This document shows positions 46,764-58,600 of a stretch of 64,000 nt of DNA, in pieces; position 1 is the first letter of the stretch, and every line of letters begins with the position of its first letter. The position numbers were made by a program, and so were the translations under genes. The stretch comes from Carya illinoinensis (Eukaryota; Streptophyta; Magnoliopsida; Fagales; Juglandaceae): contig NC_056760.1 of the NCBI RefSeq assembly GCF_018687715.1, forward strand, positions 12,140,001 through 12,204,000, read 5' to 3'. The notes beneath the pieces were generated by a model. It saw only the letters and a list, made by a program, of their open reading frames with translations, did not search any database and was not told where the DNA came from.

Positions 46764-47095
46764 TATGTCCATCAGTTTTCTTATGCATTGAATAGAGTAT
46801 TTTTTTTTTTTTCCTAAGCCAAGACTAATAGTATCATCAAGTCAGCGTGTAACTTACCTTTTATAAAAAGTTTTTTTTTTTTTTTTTGGAAATATGCTTC
46901 ATGCATTTATTCATAAACGAAGTTACAATTGTGACTTATCAATACAGGAGAACCAGATTATAAGTCAACTAACGCAACTGCTCAGGAGCTTCCCCGCCAA
47001 CAAATTTCTTTGTGACGGACATTGTCTAAACTTCTACACATTCTCTCCTGACAGCAGTCAAAAGAGAAAGCGCTCTGTCAAAACAGAGCTAAACC

Positions 47096-47262
47096 AACCT
47101 TTCTTCCGAAGAAGAGAGGTACACTCACGCTCCATCCTCCCAAGGAGGAGGAGTACACCCACACTCTCTCCTCCCAAGAAAGAAGAGTACTAACACCTAC
47201 CTTCCTCCAAAAGAGAAGTAGGACAAAACACCCACATTCCTCTAAAAAAAGGAGTGGGACAC
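47096..47262. repeat. Tandem array of about 36-bp hairpin-like units, about five copies
   Basis: Each unit has a pyrimidine half (for example CTCCATCCTCCC) followed by a purine half (AAGGAGGAGGAGT) and then ACACCCACA-like spacer. Examples are at about 47127, 47160, 47195 and 47236. The halves can pair, so each unit can fold as a small stem-loop in RNA. The array lies in the 3' part of the retroposon at 46874-48335. Confidence 0.65.
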
Positions 47263-47316
47263 TAAACTATTTTTATTATTTTTAAAAACTAAAACAAACT
47301 AACTACAAAACAAAAA

Positions 47317-47784
47317 TTAAAGGGCTGTAAAGCAAAAGGGCCCAGCCTGAGCTAAGGGCCCAGCCCGGAGGTACATGGGGCCTAAAGGGGCGCATAACCA
47401 AGGTAACCCGTAGGGCCCGGCTAGGGTCTCATCGCTACTCCCCGCCGCCCCTTCCTTCTTCTCTGATACAACCATCCCCACAAGGCACGGGAAGACGAGG
47501 CCCAAAAATATGCTCAGGAAACCGACGGCCAAATCCAGAGAGAAAGAAGGCCAACGTGCCTCCTGCCGACAACCATCAGGACTCCGCCACCTTCTTTCTT
47601 TTTTCCTCTTGCGTCTTCTTCCTTCACCACTGCACAGTAAAGGCCATCCATTCCAGTCGACGTGCATCCTCGTTGGTCCACTGTGCAGGTGGCTTGTGTT
47701 GTTTTGGTAGCCCCTCGGTTTGACTCCACCGATCTGCTCTGCATGCGGCTCGTATACGTGAGCAAGCCTCTCTGTTTTTTGCAA
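47317..47784 (-). CDS. Unrecognised 155-codon frame within the retroposon
   Basis: An open frame with a basic patch (EGRRRKRKKERRWR) and a hydrophobic segment that could span a membrane (LAVGFLSIFLGLVF). No family is recognised. It may be fortuitous: the region is GC-rich, which lowers stop frequency, and an overlapping 100-codon frame (47514-47816) occurs on the same strand. Reported because it covers about one third of a transposed unit. Confidence 0.2.
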   Translation of the reverse strand: MQKTERLAHVYEPHAEQIGGVKPRGYQNNTSHLHSGPTRMHVDWNGWPLLCSGEGRRRKRKKERRWRSPDGCRQEARWPSFSLDLAVGFLSIFLGLVFPCLVGMVVSEKKEGAAGSSDETLAGPYGLPWLCAPLGPMYLRAGPLAQAGPFCFTAL

Positions 47785-48688
47785 ACCAATCTGCTACAAC
47801 CTAGTCTGCACCCCACGTTCTTCTGCTCCTCTACGTCTGCTGCAACCCAGTCCTTTGCATCACCGAAGCAGCCAGTACCCCAGCTCGATTATCTCTGTTT
47901 TCCTAGCTGAAAACAGAGCCCCTTCATCAGCTTTGAAGAATGGCTCCACGAATGGCTTTGCCAAGGGCCTGAGACCGAGCTCTGGTGCTCTCCTCAACCA
48001 ACCGACTACATCGCTTACCTTCGTGCACTTTATCCCCGTGAGGTCGCCCAAGGCTCGTGACAGCTTGTGATGCATGGCTTGTGAACCAGACCTGGTTTCC
48101 GAAGCAGAGATGGTTCCTTGAGCCCTTAAGCCACCATAAAACAATCTCCGAAAGCCTTATGTTAAGTACCTAAACACACACAAACAACAAAGAAAACAAA
48201 ATGAAAACAAACAAGGGAGGGAGGGAGGGAGGAGCCGAGGCTCCCACCTCCCTCTTCGGAGGTTTTGTTTTTGTTCTCTAGAGAGATGGGGGAGTTTCTC
48301 TCACTAGGTTGTAGAAAGAAAGAAACTCTTCATTCACCTTTTATAAAAAGTTTGTGTAGACGTAACAGTTCTCTAAATTTAAATAACAATGCTATTTGAC
48401 TATCTGAAAGTTGCCACTTAAATGGCCCTCTTAATAATACAAACACAAAATGGATAAAAAGAACCTATATTTTCAATCTTTCTCTTTTTATATTTTTGAA
48501 CATCCTTTTAATTTGAATATATTTTTTTTATGCTTTTAATAAACACAAAAGGGATAACAGGTTTGCTTTATGACTGATTTTGGGTTGATTTTGTTGGGCT
48601 GGTTATAAATTTAACTGTTTATAGGCTTGTCTTATTTTATTCTTAAAGATTATAAAATTTTGCTTAATCAAGTTTATGTAATGGTTTA

Positions 48689-50148
48689 TGTTGCCAGATG
48701 ATTAACATAAGAGGGGGGTGAATTGAGTTGTATTAAAAAAATAACAATTATAAATCAAATATATAATATAAAATATAAACAAAATATGAAATAACAATAA
48801 ATATAAAGAGTAAGGGTAAGAGAGAAGCAAACTCAGTATGTTAACAAGGTTCGGCCCCACTGCCTAAGTCCTCGCCTCAAGCTACCCCTTGAGGATTCCT
48901 AAATTCACTATTCAACCTCCTTCAGGTGGAGATAGAAACCTATTACACCTTTGAACAACACCGCTACAAAGAATCCGTGTAGAACACCCTCTACACTTGC
49001 AATCACCTTACACGTGGTGATTCAACTATTCCCCGTGTAGAATACTTTCTACACGCACAAGGGTTATACACACCCTTTTTATGATACAAAAGCTGATAGT
49101 GGGTAGGTTATCGGAAAACACTCCTCAATGAGTGAAATAAGAACAATACAACGTAAACTATATCTTTCAAAATGAACAAGGATTAAGGCTCAATGCTTAG
49201 AGAAGAGAGAATGAAAGTTTTGAATGAATGTTGTATGCTCTTGATGTTGTGAATGTGAAGCTCTCAAATGATCTATTTATAGGCATATGAGACTTCATAT
49301 TCAAATTTAAAAAGATTTACATCTCAAAGACAACATCATTCACTTTTTCAAAAAATTCAAATAAAAGGTTATTCTTTTTCAATTGTCAAAGACAACATCA
49401 TTCCCTTTTTCAAAAAAATCAAACCTAATCTTTTACTTTTGGTATATGACAAAATGAGCACACTTTCCTTTTCAAAAAATTCAAACCTAATCTTTTACTT
49501 TTTGCATATGACAAAAAGAGCACACTTTCCTTTTCAAAAAATTCAAACCTAATCTTTTACTTTTTGCATATGACAAAAGGAGCACACTTTCCTTTTCAAA
49601 AAAATTCAAACCTAATCTTCTACTTTTTGTATATGACAAAATGAGCACACTTTACTTTTCAAATTTTTCAAACAAAATCATCTACCTTTTGTATAAGTCT
49701 AAAAAAACATCAATCACTTTTGAAAATATTCAAATAAAACATGCACATGTAAAAGATGACAATTAATCATCTTTAATATTTTCAAAGTTCAACCCTTTAA
49801 TCAAGGCATGCACATGTAAAAGATGACAATCAATCATCTTTCAAAATTTTCAAATTTAATTTTCAAAAATATTCATGTACATATGAAAAATGTATTTTAA
49901 TGCTTTATGATAAATATTAATTTTGAGCATTAATCCTAATTTCGAATTTTAAGAGATTTACAACATTACTCTATGACTTTAATGTGAACTTGTTTCCTTC
50001 TTGCTCATGTTTGGTTCTTTGATATGCTTGATTATATTATGTGGACAACTTGAGTTTGAAACTCTTTTATTCTTTAAATTCATTTGTTATCATCAAAATC
50101 CATGTATAGATTTATAATCACATGAAACTTGAAACCTTGGGTTTAACA
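48689..50148. mobile_element. Solo LTR, 1.46 kb, with internal tandem repeats
   Basis: It begins TGTTGCCAGATG and ends GGGTTTAACA, i.e. TG...CA with short inverted ends. Both sides carry GTTTA (48684-48688 and 50149-50153). The inside holds a motif common near plant LTR ends (AAGAGGGGGGTGAATTGAGT) but no coding domain. A full element would need a second copy and internal genes, which are absent, so recombination between LTRs is the likely origin. Orientation is uncertain. Confidence 0.75.
49425..49675. repeat. 62-bp tandem repeat, about four copies, inside the solo LTR
   Basis: The unit runs CTAATCTTTTACTTTTTGCA, TATGACAAAAAGAGCACAC, TTTCCTTTTCAAAAAATTCA, AAC. Copies begin near 49425, 49488, 49550 and 49612. 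The copies differ at only a few positions. A separate block ATGCACATGTAAAAGATGAC is duplicated near 49740 and 49807. Confidence 0.85.
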
Positions 50149-50153
50149 GTTTA

Positions 50154-51796
50154 GTCGTTAACTTTTGTACAAATATTTTAATTTAGGTTATCGTGATACG
50201 ACTAGGTTACTGTCCCAAAATGTAGGAAGTACGTTACTAGAGTCAAGTAAGTGGAATTCCTATGCTAAACTTTGCATAAAAAGAAAATAAACTGAGATCG
50301 ATTTTATAAAAAGATATGCATGTTATGTGTTGAAAAGAAATGCAAAAAAAACCTTAATTATATATTCTGCATTACTCATGAAATTAGTATAAAAGAGAAT
50401 ATTTTCTAACATAACTAGTGTATACATGAGCAAAATTTTGGCATACTGTTTCTAAATTGCGCAAAAGAGAAAATTTGAAATTTGAAAATATTTTACATGT
50501 TATATGAATATGCTCTAAATTTGTTTTAATTATGTAAAAATGATATGAATTTGTTTAGTACTCTATTTTGATATGAGGTGGCATCTAAAAAACCTTTGGC
50601 ATGATATTTTGATTTTATTTCTAATTTTGATTTTGGTTCTGATACGATATTCTGATTATGTTATATGGTTGGTATCAACTTCTCTGATATGAGTGCATCC
50701 ACTTGAGAATAAAATAGTTTTCTGCGTTGTCTTTTCTGTGTGCACATTTGGAGTTTCGAGAATGAATAAGGGGAAGATTCATATTTTGATACTGCCTAGT
50801 TTGGCAACCGGGGATAGTATAACCCTACCACGGGTTTAAACATGGTATATGATAAAATGAAAATGTTCAGTTATATTATACCAAAGGGTCTTTGAATATG
50901 AACAGCTGATTTTTGAATATGAACAGTTTGAAATGTCGCTCTGATTTTTTAATAACACGTTTTGAGATCTGTGTATTGAAATTAAAATGTTTTGTTTCTG
51001 CATTCTGAACTGTCTAAAAAGATTCATGTTTACATACTAATATATGTTCTTTGCTTATTGAGATGTTTGATAACTTACCTTCTTATCTTTATAGTATTTT
51101 CAGATGATGTTGACGGTTTAGCTGAGGGCCAGAAATAGTGACTGTGAGCAATTCTAGCTAAGGATAGGAAGATTGAGTACCTAAGGGTACTATTGATGAT
51201 TAGAGAATTTTTATTTGGTAGATGGGTTATCAATTTGTTATGGATTATTGATATTTATGTAATTAATTGAATGTTATGATTGGGGTTACCAGAGATTGTG
51301 GCAACATAGATTTGTGTTTCTTGGATTTATCATATTGATGACCTTGTGGATAAATTTATGCATTAATTTGAAGTAGATAAATTTAAGTTTTCGTGTTTTG
51401 TAGTCTTTGAGAATGATATTTATGTTTGGGATATATGATTATAGGTGATAGGTAGTAACTTTCCAATCCATCCAGGCACAGGGCGTTACACCACATGACA
51501 TTATGTGATGCTGCCACATTAAGAGGGTCATCTAAGCGGCGAGTTTCAAATGGCCAATAGCAATACTCAAATTTAAAACAAGAAGTAACAGACAAATATC
51601 GGTTGGCATTGCCAAAAGGGTAAAAAAGAGAAAATCATGAACAAGAACAAGTAAAAAATTCTTCGATCAATGGTCATCAAGCAATTGCATATTAAGCGAA
51701 GTGAAATAGTTTAATTTGATATGATGCTCCTTCCAAAGTTACCTATTGGAATAACATTGCTTCTTAATATGTTAAATACATGAAAAGGGTTTAGGA
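50154..51796. other. Intergenic DNA downstream of the AKIN-beta gene, no gene seen
   Basis: AT-rich and non-coding. The part nearest 51796 should contain the 3'UTR of the - strand AKIN-beta gene. Small frames at 50836-51027 and 51383-51595 lack domains. Confidence 0.5.
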
Positions 51797-54121
51797 TTAC
51801 AGATGTTGACATAGATGTAATGTATGTTTACCACTGCAAGACTTATAGAGAACCACCGTCACATATTTGGCTAGAAACCTATTAGTTGTCCCAAGTGCTA
51901 CAACAGACGGCCCACTCTTCCCTTTTTGCATGTAAAGATGATTAAGTACAACATGTCGAGGTCTTGACAAAGGAGGCAGAATCTCCATGTTCGATGCAGG
52001 AACGTTCAGCAGAGTCATCTGTAAGTGTGGAGGCACCAATGGCGGCCCCTTCTCAAAATCTTCAGATCCAAGTGGCAAACTGTTATAACTTGATTCTGGG
52101 GACTCTGGAGGTTCAAAACTGGAAATGCTTTCAATGTCTTCTGGAACATACTCCTGTACATCAAATCAAAACAGCTTGATAAGTTACATTAATAAACATA
52201 CACTTCAGTCTAAATTAGAAAGTCGCTTCCCTAAAGTCTAGCCAACATTAATTTCCGAAGTCCCCATAGATAGTCGGCGTATGCAACTCCTATGTATAGG
52301 CATAGTCAGCATATTTTAACGACCCAAAACATAGTCAGCATATGCAAATCCTAGTTGCTGAAACAAAGTCCCCGTAGATAAACTACTAATGCATGTTCCC
52401 TAAACAACTTTTACATTCATTTCATATGTAGGCATAAACCAGAAAAACGGAGAAGATATTAACCTGCAAGTCCAAAACGTTGTAAGCGTTGCCTGCCTCA
52501 TCTTGGGCCCAGGGCAAGTCAGGGGCATACCTCCACTGTCCATCAACAACAAACCTGTACTGGTAAACACCAGATGGTAGAACTTTCATTATAATGAAGT
52601 CTTTTCCTGACCTCTGCAGGTGTATTCTGATGATCAAAATAAATGGAATGTTAGATGTTTACATAGAAGTTTATGAAGCATGTGCATGATTTAGAGAAAG
52701 AAAGAAGGCACCGAGTTTCTTGGACCTCGTCCTCCAATTATCCCATGACCCCTCCACAGCTACTTCCTTGCCATCATAGCTCCATGTAATCATTATTGGA
52801 ATTCCTTGCTCCCTGCACATGCCTTCATACCCTGAAGCAGTTTGCATCCATGAATGGCTCGAACCGTACATCTCACCAGGTCTTCGTAATGGAACCACAG
52901 GGGCCTGGAAGCAGAACAAAAAAGAAAAAGGGGAAGGCATGATGAACAAGAGGCACATGCATATGCAGTTCATAGCAACATATTTTCTGCTCAAGCATGT
53001 TAGGTATTCAACAGGAATGAATTTACTTATATTGATTCAATGCTATTTAAAATGCTTTTGAGGGACCTCAGATAATTTTCTTTTATCAGTAAATAAGGGA
53101 CCTCAGATCAAACATAAGTATAAAAGCCCAATAAAGTATAACAGAAGTTTTTATGCTATGATGTCCCTATAAGCACTGCCTCCACGGCAACACTCCCAAG
53201 AGGCCAGAAAAACCCAGCAAAACGAAAACGGAATGATATACTTTTGTCAAAGTTCTAATAAATATAAGGTCATCTTGGTTGTAAGCTGGATAGAATCAGA
53301 AAGTCAATTCCTACAGAGAGAAAAATCGAAATTCTCCACTCAGGTGCTATTTTTTCCATCCAAGGCTGTATGCCTCCTTAGAAGTGATAATATACTGACA
53401 TTCGTTGCTACTTTCAGACAGCTAAAGTACAGGTGCATCACATAAACCATACTCTAAATGCATAAACTAACATAGAAGCACTTTGCAAGAGGTAAAAGCA
53501 CTCAAAGTTTTCTTCCGTTAAATGGAGCAGCTAACATGGGGAAAATCTATAATTAAGGGCCTTTTAAACACTAGTATTCTAGTTGGACTTTCATCGAACT
53601 AAAGTAACGTGTGCCCACGGAAGCATGGGACGCAATATTGAAGGTAACTCCAAAGATCTCAAACGAACTACTTTCACTTCAATTATGCTAAATAATAATC
53701 CATCACCACCCAGGAAACATTTACAGCACCATTTTAACCGATTGATCAAATACCCTTTTGCTTGGCACTAACATTAATCACCGAGTCATAAAACCCCATG
53801 TCTAAAAAACTCAACTTGGCTCATAAAAATAAAAAACTGCACTTGGCAATAACTGATACCAAACCTCAAGTCTCCTACCCAAAGTTTACATCAAATTAGC
53901 ACAGGCAACAGGAAACCAATACGGATGCCGAGATAAAGAGAAAAGGAACTCACTTGAGGAGTGAACATCAGGGGTGATTGGGTGGCCCTTGGGCTATGAG
54001 GAGGGGTCTGACCCATCAAGTCAGAAGGAGAAACAGAGACACCATGAGCTTCTACTGGTGCTGCAATTCCTTGCTCCAAACTATCACTACAACCACCTTC
54101 TCTTGCATTCACATTACCCAT
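51797..54121 (-). CDS. KINB2: SnRK1 beta regulatory subunit, AKIN-beta2-like
   Basis: Four coding exons on the - strand: 53954-54121, 52726-52904, 52464-52626 and 51797-52153. The phases join to give 288 residues, the size of AKIN-beta2. MGNVNARE at the N-terminus is an N-myristoylation signal. A glycogen-binding/CBM48 domain follows (about residues 90-170: [39 protein letters not shown]). The C-terminal ASC domain contacts the other subunits ([47 protein letters not shown]). SnRK1 is the plant energy-sensing kinase, and the beta subunit sets its location. After VVLYKS the frame reads [13 protein letters not shown] rather than the usual short Leu-Gln-Arg/Trp end, which looks like a one-base loss near 51840. 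The exon 2 donor (GTCCAA) is weak and was chosen by homology. Confidence 0.92.
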
Positions 54122-54760
54122 TTAATTATCGCCAACCAAAAAACAAAAACAAAAGAAAAGAAAAGAAACCCACCTGCAGAACCTCATACAAGTGTGTCTC
54201 ACAATAAGTTAAAAACACAATTATACTTGCATCCACTATGAATTAAGAAAAACCAAGAGCATCCCAGCAAAGAGAATCCCTTCTACAAGCCCCATTTTGG
54301 AGAACTTTGCCACAAAACAAAAACTTAATAATACCAACAACAAAAAATAACAATTACAAACATAAAATAAGAAGGCTTTTGACAAGCACTAAGAAGCACA
54401 AAGGAGAAAGTGAAACCGGAGGAAATGTTAATTAAATACTCAGTTCAAATAACCTCCGACGAGTTTGGAAGATCCAAATTTCCAATGGTGGTCCAGTGAA
54501 TATGATGTTTTAGGTAGTGGGGATGGACGTCACGTCATCATTTTGACAAAGTTCTTTCCTTGCTTTTCTCGAAATCCTGATTATTCTCTCGTAATTTTTT
54601 TTTTTCCAAATTTTTCTGTGTCGCGGAACCAGCATTTGGGTTCACCCAGACAAGATTAAAAGATAGGATTGAAAGAAATTGATGTTTGCGATAAAAAGAA
54701 AAACCCAAGAAATCATTTGCTTTTGCTTTGCCGGTTGTAGGAGATCCGCCCCCTTTTTTT

Positions 54761-54915
54761 TTTTTTTAAAATTCTATATGCAGTTATTTTTGCGAACTTC
54801 TTTGTACACTCCAGTAATATAATTAGTTGTATATTAAAAAAAATTAATCCAACCAATCATATCAATAAAGTATACAAAAAGTACATAAAAATAACTATAC
54901 GTAGCATTACTCTTT
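54761..54915. repeat. Fold-back MITE, family 2 (copy B)
   Basis: The left arm (CTATATGCAGTTATTTTTGC) and right arm (CATAAAAATAACTATACGTA) are imperfect inverted copies. The centre AATATAATTAGTTGTATA matches the copy at 25006-25165. Confidence 0.6.
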
Positions 54916-55262
54916 TTTTTAATATCTATTGTGGCCCGTGGGCAAAGTCTAAAAACTTTTACTTCATTACTCTACAAATTCGCATGGCAGTATTTCAAAA
55001 AAAAAAAAAAAAAACATGGCAGCCAATGCAGTAATATCACATCAATCACAACATAAACATTCGCCATAAAAACCGTGAACTTAAAATAATTAATTTAAAA
55101 TTTACCCATTAATTAAAATTCTTAAAAACTATATAAATGTTACAATACTCAGTCTTAAATTTTAATCGTACTGGTAGACAATAGTACATCTCATGAGATT
55201 TACAGATTATTTCTCTCCTACATCCGCCGATGAATTTAGGCATAAAACATCGTATAACATTG

Positions 55263-55327
55263 CTCCTCCTCCTCCTCCTCCTCCTCCTCCTCCTCCTCCT
55301 CCTCCTCCTCTCTCTCTCTCTCTCTCT
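55263..55327. repeat. (CTC)n-(TC)n compound microsatellite
   Basis: About 15 CTC trinucleotides followed directly by about nine TC dinucleotides. Confidence 0.92.
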
Positions 55328-57149
55328 TAATTCTTCCTTTCACATATTTTGCCTATCAATATTTCTTTTATTTAATTTTATTTTACTATCTTCGTAATCG
55401 AAAAAAAAAGATTTACAACTTTTCGACAACTCTCAAAAGATACACGGCACAAATAGATCTACAGGTCAAAAATTATTTAGAAAAAAGTAGTAATTTTATA
55501 AAAATCACTGCACGTGATTCTCACGCATAGTCCACATCTGTGTGTGGTCTTTATACACCATCCCTTCCGACAACTTTTCTCAACACGAGTAATAGGTGAC
55601 TGAATTCGCTACTATTAGACCTTTCAAATATGATATTTGTGGCTAAAAAAAGTTAAGTGTTTTACCTTCACAAGTCATCACATATTTCAGAGTCTACCAA
55701 AATTGATCCAAACTATAATCCATTCTTTTTCACATTTATTTTATTATTTTCCTTTTTAGTTTCATTATTGTTAATTAAAATAAAAAAATAGTTCATCTCT
55801 CAAACGTTTGTCTGTACAGGTTGAATCCTCTCAATTTATCAAGAGTGAGGTTGTGTCTCTGTTTAAGTAGAAAGTGTTATCTCTTAGATATTTATATATA
55901 TAGAGTATTAGTAATAATGAAGATCACCAGACCAATCATAAAAAAAGAAATAGTACATTAGTAGCCTCATATTATTTTAATTGAAAATATCCCAAATGTA
56001 TCCGTTATATCCTCATTACTATTGTTACTTTCCGTTAATTTTCTCACCCGTCCAGCAAAAGTAAAATCGAAAGATTTCGAATGAAAATGATAGAGGTTTT
56101 ATCTGTCGTCCACATTTTCAATCCTCTAAGAGTATCTTAAATCTCCTCAACACTTATCACTACTATTTATTATTTTATTATTACCTTTTACTTATTTTTA
56201 TTACTATTTATTACTTTTTACCTATTTTTTATTATTATTTATAATTCTTCTCAACACTTCTCAACGTTCAAATACACCCTAATTCATTTTCCAACCACTT
56301 TCACCTGTTTCATGACACGACTTTTGCCGATTTAATTAAAGACACGATATGGAACTAAAGCCCTACTTTTTATTTTGTTGACAAAAGAAACAAACAACAA
56401 CCACCTCTCTCCTTTATTACCAAAATTATTAACTTTCGCGTTAAATATTTTCTTCCACAAAATTGAAACCAGGTAGTTAGATCCCCATTTTATGTTGATG
56501 GCTATTTGTAGTACCTTTTTTTTTTTTTCTTTTTTTAGCAAAGGTACCTTTTATTTTAATTTTAAAATTTTCTTTTCTACCTAATTAAAAAGAGTTAGGC
56601 CCGATCTAGAGCTATATGGTACAAAAGGCTTTGTCTATCCAAACGGTGTAAATAAAACATTATAAAATAATATAAAATTGACAATGAACAGTATAAAACA
56701 ATAAATAAACAGTATAAAACAGATAGAAATGGTAAGTAAACAGTAAATGAATTGTGCAAAATCTCAAGTAAATGGGTACTCTCCAAATTATGGGACCTAC
56801 ACTTTTTTTATATTCTAAAAAATAAAAATTATCTCATCTCATTTTATTATTTAAATATATATTTTTTTATAAATTATTTTATCTCATCTTAATTTAAAAA
56901 TCTTACTACTATCTAAAATATATCATCTAAACTGTAATTAAAGGATGACTTAATATCATGCTCCTTGTAAGTTTGGTGCGCTGAGATACTATATATTATG
57001 AGAAATTTTTTAATCTAATACAATTAAAACTTTATTTATTAATTGACGTAGCTGGTATGTCAAAATATAGATTTATAATTAGAATTCTTTGTAAAATTTA
57101 CTTAATTGACTGATAATATTATTTTAAAATTAGTTCTAATTTAGTTATA

Positions 57150-57335
57150 TAGTTTAGATGAAAGAATATGAAATGGAATAAGATGAAATATTTTATTAAA
57201 AATAAAATAAAATATTATTATAATATTAATTTTATTTTAAAATTTAAACATTTTAAATTATTTAATATATTTTATAAAAAAATTTTAAAAATTTATAATA
57301 ATTATATGAAAGGAGATAAATAGTTTGATTTTATA
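57150..57335. repeat. AT-rich MITE, family 4 (copy C)
   Basis: It shares TTTTAAATTATTTAATATAT and AATTTATAATAATTATA blocks with copies near 16090, 34665 and 58430. GATGAAAGAATATGAAATGG stands at one edge. Confidence 0.5.
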
Positions 57336-57366
57336 AAATCAGATCTTAACGAAACAATTACATCAT

Positions 57367-57515
57367 TAGTGACATTAACCAGACTACAGGGGGCAGGATA
57401 CTTCCGTTACCTACATAGGCCGTAGGCGCATGTTCACTTCCGCACGGGCTTGGACGGCGCAAAGAGATGCCAGGTGTGTTATATATATAATCTTGAGGCA
57501 ATAAAACAAACACAT
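57367..57515. repeat. Diverged direct duplication, copy 1 (upstream of mtACP)
   Basis: Shares GGCCGTAGGCGCA, GGCTTGGACGG (GACTTGGACGG in copy 2), GCCAG-TGTGTTA and GAGGCAATAAAACA (GAAGCAATAAAACA) in the same order with 58841-58998. This segment is more GC-rich than its surroundings. Confidence 0.7.
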
Positions 57516-58017
57516 AAATAACGTACATAGCAGACAATTCCATCTCCACCGAATGAAAGAGCCAAGCACAGCGAAGCTCGTGAGTTTTCCGTAATTTCCT
57601 GCCGGCTTCCTTGAATTTGTTTCTTTGTTGTGATAGAGTCTAGCACCGCTATCTAAAATGATACTCCGTATTGCTAGTGTCGATTCCTTTGCTTATTTTT
57701 AGATTTTGTTTCAAATATGGCCGCCGCCTGGATTGTTTCTATCTACTGCTCTATTCTTCTTGAAAAAATATAATTGTCCTTGATATAATTATGTATTAAT
57801 CTGTACATCAATATAATGTGATTAGTCAAAAAGTAGATTTTATTAAAAATAATATTAATTTAAATTTTAAGTATGAATGAATCAGTATTAATACACAGAT
57901 TAATATGCGACTGTACTTATATATAACAAAACTCATTATTCTTTCTTTTTGAGTTCCTCAACAAAGAGCAGACGACAGACCATTCAAGCGAAAGATTGGA
58001 GAGTAAAGATCTATAAG

Positions 58018-58125
58018 TTTTTTTTTTTTTTTTTTTAAGAAGAGCTAGAAGCCATCCACGTAGCAATTTCGTCTTAATTTTATTAATAAACTTTTATTTA
58101 TGACAGAAGAATACCGTAATTACAA
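58018..58125 (-). repeat. Poly(T)-headed retroposon tail fragment (copy B)
   Basis: A T17-18 run is followed about 45 bp later by TTAATTTTATTAATAAACTT and TTTATGACAGAAGAAT, matching 13500-13595. On the - strand it looks like the 3' end of a 5'-truncated LINE/SINE. Confidence 0.55.
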
Positions 58126-58429
58126 CCCGTAAAGATCTATAAGTTATTTGCATACTCTTTTGTGGAATTGTCCTCGAACCCCTAACTAACTAGGTTGAGG
58201 AAGATTGCGTTAATCCAAGAACTTACCACAATTTTTAATTGTATCTTTCTAGTTATTAGTGTGTTTTAGTATTTTTTTTTTTGAAGGAGTGTGTTTTGGT
58301 ATTTGAAAATATGGATTTACAGTTATAATGTTTATTTAACATCGACATATAACATTGTTTTAAAATTAATGTGACAATTATAACATTTTTTTTAAGTAAT
58401 GACAATTATAACAATAATGATATTAAGGT

Positions 58430-58600
58430 TCGGTTAGGTAAGTAAGATGAGAATTTTAAGTTTTAAGATAAAATATTAAAATATTAAATTTTAATATTAT
58501 TATTGTTTTGAGATTTAAAAAAGTTAAAAAAAAATTAAATTATTTATTATATTTTATATAGAGATTTGAGAAAATTATAATATTGAGATGAGAATTTTAA
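58430..58600. repeat. AT-rich MITE, family 4 (copy D)
   Basis: GATGAGAATTTTAAGTTTTA at the left edge and GAGATGAGAATTTTAAATTG at the right bracket the interior AAATTAAATTATTTATTATA. The direct rather than inverted edge words suggest a rearranged copy. Confidence 0.5.

Larger units (their letters stand above)
40973..46782 (-). mobile_element. Full-length L1-type LINE retrotransposon with exact 19-bp TSD
   Basis: The 19-mer TATGTCCATCAGTTTTCTT occurs at 40973-40991 and again at 46764-46782. Between them lies a - strand LINE with its poly(A) tail at the left (T-run about 40988-41005), 3'UTR, ORF2 (RNase H, zf-RVT, RT, endonuclease), ORF1 and a 5'UTR of about 270 bases. The exact duplication and long open frames suggest a recent insertion. 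ORF2 is interrupted at a G16 run and an A-rich run, both homopolymers, so either real slippage mutations or sequencing errors could be responsible. Confidence 0.95.
46856..48353 (-). mobile_element. RT-less poly(A) retroposon, 1.46 kb, exact 18-bp TSD
   Basis: ACCTTTTATAAAAAGTTT occurs at 46856-46873 and at 48336-48353. The element between them (46874-48335) has a T run at its left end, so it is a - strand insertion with a poly(A) tail. Its last transcribed bases (ATAAATGCATGAAGCATATT before the A tail) resemble the end of the neighbouring LINE in style. No reverse transcriptase or gag is seen. It contains a tandem array of hairpin-like units (47096-47262) and an unrecognised - strand frame of 155 codons (47317-47784). 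It probably depends on a LINE for movement. Confidence 0.82.
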
